Part shown: in pieces, positions 47,401 to 60,178 of the stretch
How positions within the stretch are numbered: position 1 is the first letter of the stretch
How the letters are laid out: the number at the start of each line of letters is the position of its first letter
NCBI RefSeq assembly: GCF_019578655.1
Contig: NC_063259.1
Span: forward strand, 2,840,001 to 2,904,000
DNA: 64,000 bases
Source: Ricinus communis
Taxonomy: Eukaryota; Streptophyta; Magnoliopsida; Malpighiales; Euphorbiaceae
Direction: 5' to 3'
Program-made: the position numbers and the translations under genes
Notes under the pieces: generated by a model
Seen by the model: the letters and a program-made list of their open reading frames with translations, nothing else
Told to the model about the DNA's origin: nothing
Database searches by the model: none

Positions 47401-48694
47401 GTGTATTTGTGAGTATGACAAAATAACTTCGTAAAAGTAGTATATTTATGAGTATGAAAAAATAATTTCGTAAGAGGGGTATATTTATGTGTATGAGAAG
47501 ACAACCCTGTAAAAATGGTATGTTTATTAATATGAGAAAATAGGCCCGTAAGAGGGGTACATTTGTAAATATTAAAAAGTAACCCCATAACAGGGGTATA
47601 TTTATGAGTATAAGAAAACAACCCCATAAGAGGGATATATTTATGAGAATAAGAAAATAACCGTACAAGAGGGGTATAATTATAAGTATGAGAAAAGAAC
47701 CCAGTAAAAGGTGTACATTTTTTAATACTAGATAACAACCACATAAAAGTGGTATATTTGTGAGTGTGAGAAAACTACATCGTAAAAATGATATATTTAT
47801 GAATATAAGAAAACAACCCCCTAAGGGAGGTATATTTTCGAGTGTGAGAAAGATAAGGTGTAAAAGGGGTATATTTATGAATATGAGAAAACAACCACGC
47901 AAGAGAGGTATATTTATGAGTATGAGAAAACAACCCCGTTAAAGGTGTACATTTTTTAATATGAGAAAATAATCTGGTACGAGTGGTATAATTGTGAGTG
48001 TGAGAAAACAATCTCGCATAAAGGGTATATTTATGAATATGAGAAAGGAAGTCCATACGAGGGGCAAATTTGTGAGTTTGAGAAAGAAACCCCATAAAAG
48101 GGGTAAATTTTTTAATATGAGAAAATGACCCTGTAAGAGGGGTGTATTTGTAAATATTACAAAAAATCCCGTAAAATGGGTATATTTGTGAGTGTGAGAA
48201 AATAAAACTGTAAAAGGATATACTATGAATATGAGAAAACAACCTCGTATGAGGGGTGTATTTGTGAGTTTGAGAAAGCAACCTCATAAAAGGGGTATAT
48301 TTTTTAATATGAGAAAACAACCTTTTAGTAGGGGTATATTTGTGGGTATGAGAAAGCAAGCTCGTAGAGGGATATATTTATGAGTATGAGAAAACAAGCC
48401 AGTAAAAGTAGTATATTTTTTGATATAAGAAAACAACCCAGTAAGAGGGGTACATTTATAAATATTATAAAATAACCCGTAAAAGGTTTATATTTATGAG
48501 TATGAGAAGAGAACCTCGGAAGAGGGATATATTTATGAGTATGAGAAAAGAACCTCGTAAAAGGGGGTACATTTATGAATATGAGAAAACAACCGCGTAA
48601 GAGGGGTATATTTATGAGTTTGAGAAAAGAACCCCGTAAAAGGTGTAAATTTTTTAATATAAGAAAGCAGCCCTGTAAGAGGGATATATTTATG
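38448..48694. repeat. 39-bp satellite array, first block
   Basis: Roughly 260 head-to-tail monomers of 39 bp. The monomer has a core ACCCCGTAAGAGGGGT (5-bp stem, 6-base loop) and an AT-rich part TATATTTGTGAGTATGAG followed by AAAACA. The only CG is in the core and often appears as CA or TG (CCCCATA, CCCTGTA). Because 39 is 13 codons, frames on both strands stay open for up to about 200 codons and yield 13-residue periodic peptides such as MRKQPRKRGIFVS; these are by-products of the repeat, not genes. Monomer subtypes recur in an order of five (TTTTTTAATATGA, TTTGTAAATATTA, TTTGTGAGTGTGA, TTTATGAATATGA, then a CGTACGAGG monomer). Confidence 0.95.
41221..41530. repeat. Satellite segment duplicated at 42264-42575
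   Basis: About eight consecutive monomers share the same unusual variants in the same order in both places (GTGTGTGAG, CCCCTTAAAAAGGG, GTAGGATT, TATATTCTTTAATATG, CCCAGCAA, GAGTACAAGAAGAC). The copies are about 1043 bp apart. Confidence 0.8.
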
Positions 48695-51600
48695 TGTAAT
48701 ACCCGGAATTTTTATATATTTAATAATGAGTTTTTATTTAAGTTAATTTTAGCTTCATTTTTATTTGGTTTAATTTGCAATGATTGAATGGAAATTTTAA
48801 TATTAGTCAATTAAATGAATTATTTTTCTACACCCAATTAGTTTGAAATTTTAAGAATTAATTAAGTAAATTATTTGAAGGGTAGATTATATTTTTTGTT
48901 ATTCTAATTTTTCCCCAATGTATATGTATATGTACAAATAAAATTATATATATTGGAAAATTTTGGAAGAAATTGTAAAGGATGTTTTTATAAAAGAATT
49001 TTAGGGAAATTGGTATTTTAATTAACTAGTGGTATTAAAATTTAAGTTGGAAAATAATTAGTAAATTGGTTATTTAATTTAATTGTGTGTTAGGACTAAA
49101 TTGAAAATTTATTTTGGAATAAGGATTAAAAGTATAATTTTAGTTTTATGGGGTTTTAATGGAAATTTGTGAGTTTGGTATTTTTGTAAATAAATATATC
49201 GGTCAGGGGTATTTATGTAATTTTATATTTTCAATAATTCTAATTTGGCCCAAATTAATTAGTTAAGGGCTTAATTGAAAGGATAAAGGAAAGTTTAGGG
49301 GTTAAATTGGAATTCTGCAGGATGAAATTGTAAGTAATTGAAAAGATTAAGGGACCTAGTTGTAATAAGGAAAAGTTCGGGGGCTTAATGTTGATATTGA
49401 AGAATGGAAGAAGAGAGGCGTCAGGAAGAGAGAGAGAGAGAGAGCGCTGACGATGGCTACCGACCAATGGTCGCGCTGATGCCTACTCTTGGCGTCGGCC
49501 ATGGCGCGCAAGTGGCTCCGGTGGGCGCAAGTGCGCAAGGAGGCAACGACTTCTAGGCGATTTTTTGGTTGATCCCGGCAGCCTTGTCGGCTGTTTCCGG
49601 TGGCCATCGCCTTCCTGCAAGCGGTCGTCTTCCGCGAAGGGCGACGCCTAGGGTGGCCGGAGTTGCAAGATCCGGCAAAGTGAAGTTTGAGGGGCAGCCG
49701 ACGTTTCTTGGTTTTTCCAGCGAGCTCCGGTGAGCTATCGACGATTGGAGGATGTATCCCGACTCTTCTCAACTCAAGCTTCGCAATGGCTTCAGTTTCG
49801 TGGCGATCGGGCTTCGTTTGTAAATCCACGGCCGAGATCGTCCGCAAATCTCTCCGGATTATCGGGTGTCAGTTCAAAAAATCGGAAGCGGGGATCATCG
49901 TCAACGCGTCGTTACGAGTCCGATGGTGAGTTCGGATCGTCGATCGGACTCCGACGGCCGGAGGCGAGTCGACCGAGCGACCTAGCGTCTCGGTAATTTT
50001 CTCTGGCCCGTTAATTTTGAAATTGTTTGATTTAATTTATGTGTCTATTGATTGTGTTGAGTATTTGATGATATTTGTGAGTCAAAAATAATTGTTTGTC
50101 GGACTGCCTGCCATAGTCGTGTTTTTGTGTTGTGTGGCGGAGTCGGGAAAAATAGTGAAGTTTGCGGACCGGACTCCCATTGTTTCAATTGTTGGATTTT
50201 TGAGGTGTTTTTCTGGCAGGTCCTAGACCCATTTTACGGTGAGTAAATGTCCGTGTTGTAGGAGACGTTCTATCGAATTTTCGGTAGAATTTACCAAGTC
50301 GAGATTCTTAGACAGTCAGTCCTAGGAGTCTAGACCTAGGATTAATGAGCAATTGTTTCAGCATTTTGATAAATTGTTTTCCGTGATTAGATGATCTGTC
50401 TGTTCGGCTCACTCCAACCCAGGCACCGGAGTAGAGCTAGGAGGTCGCCCAATTCTGTGAGTTAAAGTCATTTAATCATTGCACTATTGCTAAGTCTGAT
50501 TTTAATATGCTATTTTAGAATTTATGCTTAATATAATTATTAGTATCACAATATAAATGATTTCACTTGATTATTAATTATTAAAAATAATATAAATATT
50601 TTTATTAGTAATGTTATAAATATTATTATTTTTCCATACGAATTGCACGTTGTTTTGCCCTAAATTTTTAATCTTTATTTTGATAATGTGTTGGATGATT
50701 TAATTAGACCATGATATTTACTAAATGTGATGATTGCGATTTGGGAAATGTGGCTTTCGTAGAACATGCCACCTGATGGGTTACATCAGGACCCCGTGCG
50801 CACCGGTAATGATCATGGACAGGTAATAAGATTATTATGAGTTTTGCCCTAGTCGAGCATGGCTCTTTGGGCTGATTTGAGTAAATTGTGGTAATAAGAT
50901 TATTATGAGTTTTGCCTTGGTCAAGCATGGCTCTCTGGGTTGATTTGAGTAAATTGTCGGAGGTAAGGTCCCTGGTCGAGCATTGCTCTCTCGGCGTCAG
51001 CTTATTTGGATACTTAAGTGACCAGACTAGAGGTAAGGTCCTTGGTGGAGCATTGCTCTCTGGGCGCAGTCTTATTGGAATAAGAAAGCTAAAAGGCTTA
51101 GGTAGATAGTGAATGTTCAGTGACCGGACTGAAGTTAAGGACCCTGGTCGAGCTTCGCTCTCTGGGCGCCAGTCGTATTGGAATGAGATACCGGAGTAAA
51201 GGTCCCTGGTCGAGCATTGCTCTCTAGGCGCCAGACCTGTTTGATTAAGAGAGCCAAAAAGCTACTAGAGTTTGGGGTTAGGGTTCTAATGAGCCACTCG
51301 TCCCGTAAAAGTAAAAATACATTTTATTTATTTATTTATTTGGTATGATTATAATATGAGTTGTATTTACGTGCATGGTTGATATACTGATTCGAATGAT
51401 TAAAATTTTCTGTGAAGACTGCAATAGTCTCTAGATTATTTGATTTTAACTCACTTTCGAGACTGACAGTCTCAATTTATTTATTTTTCAAATCCGTGAC
51501 TGTTAGTCTTCCTGCGACTCTTATCTAGTAACCCGACTCATTCATCATCGGGTGATGTATTTGATTTGGTATGTAAATTGGTAAATCTTAGGTTCTCTGC

Positions 51601-51840
51601 AGTAGTAATAGTAGATGTGTCAATTGTAAATTTTCTGTAGTTTCGGGTCTCGCCTAATTTTTCTGGCAGACCGATTCAATTGTGTAAGATCTAATGTTAA
51701 GATAATTTGTGGCTTTAATAATATTAATTTGATATGAGATTTGATTGAGTTAGTGAGTGTCAGGCTTACTACGGGATTCGGTGGCCTTACCCCTACCATT
51801 CCCTAGTGCCGGTCACGGGCCCACGGATGGGGTCGTGACA
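48695..51840 (+). repeat. 5' LTR of element D (3146 bp)
   Basis: AT-rich first 650 bp, a (GA)n run at about 49427-49443, a GC-rich segment at 49440-49990 with overlapping frames on both strands that I do not recognise, then moderately AT-rich sequence, and a cluster of six GAGC-hairpin repeats at 50836-51245. About seven differences from the 3' LTR occur in the first 150 bp compared by eye. Confidence 0.93.
50836..51245. repeat. Six interspersed GGTCGAGCATTGCTCTCTGG units in the D 5' LTR
   Basis: Units of about 62-100 bp share a core GGTCGAGCATTGCTCTCTGG. The GAGC/GCTC arms are kept while the loop varies (ATG, ATT, TTC). The 3' LTR has the same cluster at about 55497-55910. Confidence 0.8.
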
Positions 51841-51844
51841 AAGT

Positions 51845-51856
51845 TGGTATCAGAGC
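51845..51856 (+). other. Primer-binding site of element D (initiator tRNA-Met)
   Basis: TGGTATCAGAGC lies four bases after the LTR end GTGACA. It is the standard complement of the plant initiator tRNA-Met 3' end. Confidence 0.95.
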
Positions 51857-53304
51857 TTAGGTTTAGATTTCCTTTGACCTAAGTTAAGATTTTTCTTGGT
51901 ATTGCGGAGCTAGGATCAAGTTTGTCTTGTTGTTTTCATTGACTTCAGTGTCTCAGCCTTCATCGTTAAGGAGTCAGTCTTTCCTTCCTCGTAAACTTGT
52001 CTTTGGTGCTATGTTGAGAATGAGCTTTGTAGCGATGGAAGATCCGAAGCGTGGTAGACTCGTGCTGTTTTCATCAAGTGGTTAGTGCAATCCACCTTTA
52101 GAAGCTTTGAGTGTTGTTTCGATGGTGGGCACCGCAATCAGTTTTAGTGTAGAGCGTGGTTGCAGTCGTGTCATGGACTGCCTCATCATCGCATCAGGCA
52201 TCGCCTTATTGAGTAGCGTTGAAGTTAGTGCCTAGGAAGTCGAGCGGATGTCAGAGCTTTTATGGTTGAGTTGGTGATTGTAAAAAGCTTAAGAAAGGTG
52301 GCAGGAGTATTTTCGGATGCTCGGAAATCCAGAGAAACTTAAGCGAACATTATTTATTTTTCTAAGTAGAACAAGTGTTTTAAAATACAATATTTCGCCC
52401 AGTCCCGTAAGAATGCATATGGCATTTCACTATTAGGCATGCATAAATTCATTTTAGGGCATTGCATCATACATCGTGCATTGCAACCCTTGGTGATAGG
52501 GGCATCATCACCCTGGTGCGCGATATTGTAGAATTTTATATAAAGAGAAATGGCTGGAGATTTTATGATTTTATAAAAGTGTTTTTCCAAGATGATAAAG
52601 CTTTATTAGTGATGATTATAAAGTAAATAAATAAGTAAATTTTTCAAAGTAAATTGTGTTAGCTTGGGAATTCTCTGGATGACGAGCTGAGTTGCTGTGA
52701 GAGTAAGTCTGTGGTGCTGTAAGCCCCATGTTGGATTATAAAGGAGGCTTTTGGATTTTAGTCAAAGAGGAATCTTGTGTCAGGATGGCATGGGTTGTGT
52801 CGGTTGATGCGATCAGATGGATGTTATGTTGAGGATGATGTGATGTGGATGTTAAGAATTTTCTGCGTGTGTAAGGACATGTCATTAGGAAGGAAATTTG
52901 GTGAGCGGATTTTTGGCAGGATCAGAGTTGGCCCTTCTTGTGTGGAAACCCTTGGTTTTGTCGGCAGGTTGGTGAGGTGGCATGTAAGTTGGACTTGCCG
53001 CCAAGTAATGTTCTCTGAGGTCAAATCCAGTTGTTCATAGGTCTGAGTTGAGGAAGTATATTTTCAATCCTTTGCTCGTGTTGGATCCTTAGTGTGTGGA
53101 TGTAAGTAAAGATTTGGTTTCCGAGGAGCCATAAATCAGGATCGCCAGTTTTGCTAAAGGGTTTTGTCGATGAGTCTTGTGGTTGAGTTTATTTCTACCG
53201 AGAAAAATTTCTCGAGAAGCCGAGTGGAGATGAGAGGTTCCTAATTAGTTTCAGTCTTGAGTGAAGCCCCTTTTCTTTTAAATTCGAGGACGAATTTATT
53301 TTTT
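51857..53304 (+). other. Interior of element D without recognisable coding sequence
   Basis: It has short frames only (longest about 87 codons at 52777-53040) and no similarity to gag or pol that I can recognise. The end carries AATTCGAGGACGAATT, a motif usually found after the last pol codons in Tekay/Del-type elements, so the coding part was probably deleted from such a parent. Confidence 0.75.
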
Positions 53305-53317
53305 AAGGGGGGGAGAA
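53305..53317 (+). other. Polypurine tract of element D
   Basis: AAGGGGGGGAGAA lies directly before the 3' LTR start TGTAATACCC. Confidence 0.9.
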
Positions 53318-56300
53318 TGTAATACCCGGAATTTTTATATATTTAATACTGAGTTTTTATTTAAGTAAATTTTAGCTTCATTTTTATTTGGTTTAATTTG
53401 AAATGATTTAATGAAAATTTTAATATTAGTCAATGAAATGAATTATTTTTCTATACCCAATTAGTTTGAAATTTTAAGAATTAATTAAGTAAATTATTTG
53501 AAGGGTAGATTATATTTTTGGTTATTCTAATTTTTCCCCAATGTATATGTATATGTATAAATAAAATTATATATATTGGAAAATTTTGGAAGAAATTGTA
53601 AAGGATGTTTTTATAAAAGAATTTTGGGGAAATTGGTATTTTAATTAACTAGTAGTATTAAACTTTAAGTTGAAAAATAATTAGTAAATTGGTTATTTAA
53701 TTTAATTGTGTTTTAGGACTAAATTGAAAATTTATTTTGGAATAAGGATTAAAAGTATAATTTTATTTTTATAGGTTTTAATGGAAATTTGTGAGTTTGG
53801 TATTTTTGTAAATAAATATGTCGGTTAGGGGTATTTATGTAATTGTGTATTTCAATAATTCTAATTTGGCCCAAATTAATTAGTTAAGGGATTAATTGAA
53901 AGGATAAAGGAAAGTTTAGGGGTTAAATTGGAATTCTGCAGCATGAAATTGTAAGTAATTGAAAAGATTAAAGGACCTAGTTGTAATAAGAAAAAGTTCG
54001 GGGGCTCAATGTCGATATTGAAGAAAGGAAGAAGAGAGGTGTCGGGGAGAGAGAAGCGAGGCACCGGGAAGAGAGAGAGAGAGAGAGCGTCGGTGGCGGC
54101 CGACCGATGGGCGCGAATGCCGGCCGGTGTGCCGGCTTGGCGAGCGCAATGGGCAGCGGGCTTTAGCTGGCTTAAGAGCGGTGGAAGTGCGCAAGGAGGC
54201 AGCGGCTTCTAGGCGATGTTTCGGCTGATCCTGACGGCCTTGTCGACTGTCTCCGGTGGCGATCGGCTCCTCTCGGCAAGGGCTCTCTTCTGGCAACAGT
54301 GGCGACGCCTGGGGTGGTGGAGTTGCAAGATCCGACAAAGTGAAGTTTGAGGGGCATCCGATGTTTTTGGGTTTTTCTAGCAAGCTCGAGCGAGCTATGA
54401 ACGATCGGAGGACGTATCCCGACTCTCCTCAGCTCAAGCTTCGCAATGGCACCGGTTTCGTGGCGACCGGGCTTCGTTTCCAAATCGACGGCCGAGATCG
54501 TCCATAAATATCTCCAGATGATCGGGTGTCAGATTGGAAAATCGAAAGCGGGGCTCATCGGCAGCGCATCGTTTTGAGTCCGATGGTCAGTTCGGATCGT
54601 CGATCGGAACTCGGCGGTCGGAGGTGAGTCGACCGAGCGACCGAGCATCTCGGTAATTTTCTCTGGCCCGTTAATTTTGGAATTCTTTGATTTAATTTGT
54701 GTGTCTATTGATTGTGTTGAGTATTTGATGATATTTGTGAGTAAAAAATAATTGTTTGTCGGACTGCCTGCCATAGTCGTGTTTTTGTGCGGTGTGGCGG
54801 AGTCGGGAAAAATAATGAAGTTTGGGGACCGAACTCCCATTGTTTCAATTGTTGGATTTTTGAGGTGTTTTCCTGGCATGTCCTGGATCCATTTTACAGG
54901 GAGTAAATGTCCGTGTTGTAGGGGAGGTTTTGCCGAATTTTCGGTAGAATTTACCGAGTCGAGATTCTTAGACAGTTAGTCCTAGGAGTCTAGACCTAGG
55001 ATTAATGATCGATTATTTCAGCATTTTGATAAATTATTTTTCGTGATTAGATGATCTGTCTGTTCTGCTCGCTCCAACCGAGGCACCGGAGTAGAGCTAG
55101 GAGGTCGCCCAATTCTGTGAGTTAAAGTCATTTAATCATTGCACTATTGCTAAGTCTGATTTTAATATGCTATTTTAGAATTTATGCTTAATATGATTGT
55201 TAGTATCACAATATAAATGATTTCACTTGATTATTAATTATTGAAAATAATATAAATATTTTTATTAGTAATGTTATAAATATTATTATTTTTCCACACG
55301 AATTGCACGTTGCTTTGCCCTAAATTTTTAATCTTTATTTTGATAATGTGTTGGATGATTTAATTAGACCATGATATTTACTAAATATGATGATTGTGAT
55401 TTGGGAAATGTGGCTTTCGTAGAACATGCCACCTGATTAGTTACATCAATACCGCGTGCGCACCGGTAATGATCATGGACAAGTAATAAGATTATTATGA
55501 GTTTTGCCCTAGTCGAGCATGGCTCTCTGGGCTAATTTGAGTAAATTACTGTAATAAGATTATTATGAGTTTTTCCCTGGTTGAGCATGGCTCTCTGGGC
55601 TGATTTGAGTAAATTGCCGAGGTAAGGTCCCTGGTCGAGCATTGCTCTCTGGCCGCCGGCTTATTTGGATACTTAAGTGACCAGACTAGAGGTAAGGTCC
55701 CTGGTCGAGCATTGCTCTCTGGGCGCCAGTCTTATTGGAATAAGAGAGCTGAAAGGCTTAGGCAGATAGTGAATGTTAAGCGATCGGACTGGAGTTAAGG
55801 ACCCTGGTCGAGCTTCGCTCTCTGGGCGCCAGTCGTATTGGAATGAGATACCGGAGTAAAGGTCCCTAGTCGAGCATTGCTCTCTGGGCGCCAGACCTGT
55901 TTGATTAAGAGAGCTGAAAAGCTACTAGAGTTTGGGGTTAGGTTTCTACTGAGCCACTCATCCCGTAAAAGTAAAAATACATTTTATTTATTTATTTATT
56001 TGGTATGATTATAATATGAGTTATATTTACATGCATGGTTGATATACTGATTCGAATGATTAATATTTTCTATGAAGACTGCAATAATCTCTAGATTATT
56101 TGATTTTAACTCACTCTCGAGACTGACAGTCTCAATTTATTTATTTTTCAAATCCGTGACTGTTAGTCTTCCCGCGACTCTTATCTAGTAACCCGACTCA
56201 TTCATCATCGGGTGATGTATTTGATTTGGTATGTAAATTGGTAAATCTTAGATTCTCTGCAGTAGTAATAGTAGATGTATCAATTGTAAATTTTTTGTAG

Positions 56301-56500
56301 TTTCAGGTCTCGCCTAATTCTTCTGGCAAACTGATTCAATTGTGTAAGATTTAATGTTAAGATAATTTTGGCTTTAATAATATTAATTTGAGATGAGATT
56401 TGATTGAGTTAGTGAGTGTCAGGCTTACTACGGGATTCGGTGGCCTTACGCCTACCCATTCCCTAGTGCTGATCACGGGCCCACTGATGGGGTCGTGACA
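53318..56500 (+). repeat. 3' LTR of element D (3183 bp)
   Basis: It is a direct repeat of the 5' LTR with substitutions and small indels; the GC-rich segment near 54030-54640 is the most altered (for example a longer GAGAGA-containing start). It ends GGGGTCGTGACA and is followed by TTATG and satellite monomers. Confidence 0.93.
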
Positions 56501-59320
56501 TTATGAGTATGAGAAGAGAACCTCAGAAGAGCGATATATTTATGAGTATGAGAAAACAACCTCGTAAAAGAGGGTACATTTATGAATATGAGAAAACAAC
56601 CGCGTAAGAGGGGTATATTTATGAGTTTGAGAAAATAACCCCGTAAAAGGTGTAAATTTTTTAATATAAGAAAGCAAGCCTGTAAGAGGGGTATATTAGT
56701 AAAAATAAGAAAACAACCCTATAACAGGGGTATGGGAAAGTAACCTCATAAAAAGGGTATATTTAAGAGTATGAAAAAACAGCCCTGTAATTGGTGTATA
56801 TTTTTTAGTATCAAAAAACAACCTCGTAAGTTTGGTAAATTTGTAAGTGTGAGAAAAGTACCTCGTAAAAAGGGTATATTTATGACTATGACAAAACAAC
56901 TCCATACGAGGGGTATATTTTCGAGTATGAGAAAGATAACCCGTAAAAGGGGTATATTTATAAATATGAGAAAACAACCCCCTAAAAAGGGTACATTTAT
57001 GAGTATGAGAAAACAACCCCATTAAAGGTGTTCATTTTTTAATATGAAAAACAACGCCGTAAGAGTGGTATAATTGTGAATATGAGAAAACTACCCTGTA
57101 AAAGGGTGTATTTATGAATATGAGAAAACAACCGCGTACGAGGGGTATATTTGTGAGTATGAGAAACCAACCCCATAAAAGGGGTATATTTTTTAATATG
57201 AGAAAACAGCCCTGTAAGAGGGGTATATTTGTTAATATTACAAAACAACCCCTTAACATGGTTATATTTGTGAGTGTGAGAAAGCTACCCTATAAAAAGG
57301 ATATATTTATGAATATGAGAAAACAATCTCATACGAGGGGTATAATTATAAATATGATAAAACAACACTGTAAAAGAGGTATATTCAAGAATATTAGAAA
57401 ACAACCATGTAAGAGGGGTATATTTGGAAGTATGGGAAAGTAACCCCATAAAAGGGGTAGATTTTTTAATATGAGATAACAACTCCGAAAGAGTGGTACA
57501 TTTATAAATATTAGAAAATAACCCCGTAATAGGGGTATATTTGTGAGTATAAGAGAACAACTCCGGAAAAGGAATATATTTGTGAGAATGAGATAACAAC
57601 CTCATAAAAGGAGGTATATTTATGAATATGAGAAAACAATCAAGTAAGATGGGTATAATGGTGAGTAAGAGAAAGAAACCTCATAAGATGGGTATATTTA
57701 TAAATATTAAAAAATAATCCCATAAAAAGGGATATAGTTATGAGTCTAAGAAAACAACCCCGTGGGAGAAGTACATTTATGAGTATGAGAAAACAACCCC
57801 GTAAAAGGTGTATATTTTTAAATTTGGCAAAACAAACCCGTAAGAGGGGTATATATTTGTGAGTGTGAGAAAACTACCCTATAAAAATAGTAACTTTATG
57901 AATATGAGAAAACAACCGCATACGAGGGGTATATTTGTAAGTAGGAGAAAGCAACCCCATAAAAGTGTATACTTTTTAATACAAGAAAACAGCCCTGTAA
58001 GAGGCTTATATTAGTAAAAATTAGAAAACAACCCTATATCAAAGGTATGAAAAAATAACCTCATAAAAAGGGTATATTTGTGAGTATGAGAAAATAATCT
58101 TGTAAGAGGGGTATATTTATGAATGTAAAAAAAAGCAACCCCATAAAAAAGGTGTATATGTATTAATATCAAAAAGCTACCACAGAAGAGAGGTATATTT
58201 TTAAATATTAGAAAACAACCACATAATAGGGCTATATTTGTAAGTATGAGAAAACAACCCTATAAAAGCAGTATATTTTTTAGCATCGCAAAATAATCCC
58301 GTAAAAGGGTTATATTGGTAAAAGAATCTTATATGAACGTGAGAAAACAATCCTGTACGAAGGGTATAATTGTGAGTATGGGAAAGCAACCCCGTAAAAA
58401 AAGGTATATTTAAGAATATCAGAAAACAACCGTGTAAGAACGGTATATTTATGAGTATGAGAAAATAACCCCATAAAGGGTGTATATTTTTTAATATCAA
58501 AAAATAATCTGTAAGAGTGGTATATCTGTAAGTTTTAGAAAACAACCCTATAAAAAGAGTATGTTTGTGAGTGTGAGAAAACAAACCCGTAAAAGGTGTA
58601 TATTTGGCAATATAAAAAAACAAACCCGTAAGTGGCATACATTTGTGCGTATGAGAAAAGAATCCTGTAAAAGGGATACATTTATGAAAAAGAGAAAAGA
58701 ACCTCGTAAAAGGGGTATATTTTTTAGTATGAGAAAACAACCCCGTAAAAATGGTATAGTTGTTAGTATGAGGAAATAGCCCCGTAATAAGTGTATATTT
58801 TTTAATATTAGAAAATGACGCCGTAAGAGTGGTATATTTTGGAGTATGAGAAAACTACCCTGTGAAAATGTTATACTTTTAGATATGAGAAAACAACCTT
58901 GTAAGATGCATATATTTATGAGTATGAGAAAACAGGAAATCAACCCTGTAAGAGGGGTGTATTTATTAGTGTGAAAAATACCTTGTAAAAATGGTGTATT
59001 TATGAATATGAGAAAACAATCCCTAGAAGAGGTATTTTTGCGAGTATGAGAAAGCAACCCCGTAGAAGGGTTATATTTTTTAATATGAGAAAACAGCTGC
59101 ATAAGAAGGTTATTTTTGAAAATATTAGAAAACAACCCAGCAACAAGGGCGTATTTGTGAGTTTGAGAAAATCTCAGTTAGAGGGGTATAATTGTGAGTA
59201 TGAGAAAACAACCCCGTAAAAGGTGTACAATTTTTATTATAAGAAAAACAACCTAGTAAGAGTAGTATATTTATGAGTATGAGAAAACAAGCCCGTAATA
59301 GGGATACATTTGTGAGTATG

Positions 59321-60178
59321 AGATAACAACCCGGTAAAAGTTGTTTATTTTTTAATATGAGAAAACAAACCCGTAAGAAGGGTATATTTGTAAATATTAA
59401 AAAACTCTCCCATAACAGGGCATACTTGTGAGTATGAGAAAATAAGCACATAAAAGGGGTATATATATGAGTATAAGAAAATAACTTCAGAAAAGGTGTA
59501 TATTAATGAGTATGAGAAAACAACCCCGTAAAAAGGATATATTTATAAATATGAGAAAAGAACACTATACGAGGGGTATATTTGTGAGTATGAGAAAGCA
59601 ATCCTGTAAAAGGGGTATATTTATGAATATATGAAAACAACTGCATAAAGGGAGATATACTTTTGAGTATGAGAAAACAACCCCATAAAATGTGTATATA
59701 TATGAGTATGAGAAAACAACCCCTTAAGAGGGGTACATTTGTGAGTATGAGATAACAACCCGGTAAAAGTTGTTTATTTTTTAATATGAGAAAACAAACC
59801 CGTAAGAGGGGTATATTTGTAAATATTAAAAAACTCTCCCATAACAGGGCATACTTGTGAGTATGAGAAAATAAGCACATAAAAGGGGTATATATATGAG
59901 TATAAGAAAATAACTTCAGAAAAGGTGTATATTAATGAGTATGAGAAAACAACCCCGTAAAAAGGATATATTTATAAATATGAGAAAAGAACACTATACG
60001 AGGGGTATATTTGTGAGTATGAGAAAGCAATCCTGTAAAAGGGGTATATTTATGAATATATGAAAACAACTGCATAAAGGGAGATATACTTTTGAGTATG
60101 AGAAAACAACCCCATAAAATGTGTATATATATGAGTATGAGAAAACAACCCCTTGAGAGGGGTACATTTGTGAGTATG
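59321..60178. repeat. Two 429-bp (11-monomer) higher-order repeat copies
   Basis: 59321-59749 and 59750-60178 are tandem copies of an 11-monomer unit (11 x 39 = 429). By eye they differ at two bases (GAAGGG/GAGGGG and TTAAG/TTGAG). A third copy begins at 60179 and breaks off after about 75 bp. Confidence 0.93.

Larger units (their letters stand above)
48695..56500 (+). mobile_element. Element D: non-autonomous LTR retrotransposon inserted in the satellite
   Basis: Two long LTRs (TGTAATACCCGG...GGGGTCGTGACA) flank a 1477-bp interior. TTATG occurs directly before 48695 and directly after 56500. The initiator-Met primer site and the AAGGGGGGGAGAA purine tract next to an ATTCGAGGACGAATT motif resemble Tekay/Del-type chromoviruses. 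No gag or pol is found, so it is a large-LTR derivative mobilised in trans. TTATG is also part of many satellite monomers, so the target duplication is plausible but not proven by itself. Confidence 0.92.

Noticed and set aside
38448..48694. CRISPR array (regular short repeats)
   Set aside because: There are no spacers: the 39-bp units are contiguous and diverged, and the context is a plant genome.
49356..49847. 163-codon reverse frame in the D LTR as a real gene
   Set aside because: The GC-rich stretch opens frames on both strands and the frame is broken in the 3' LTR copy; kept only as a GC-island observation.
52777..53040. An 87-codon frame in the interior of D with several Cys and Trp
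   Set aside because: Short, no known gag or zinc-knuckle pattern, and overlapped by a reverse frame; treated as chance.
48494..56700. A ~197-bp direct duplication on both sides of element D, like the long duplications around B and C
   Set aside because: D sits in a tandem array with a 195-bp higher-order unit, so equal flanks one unit long are expected for any insertion point; TTATG is the more likely target duplication.
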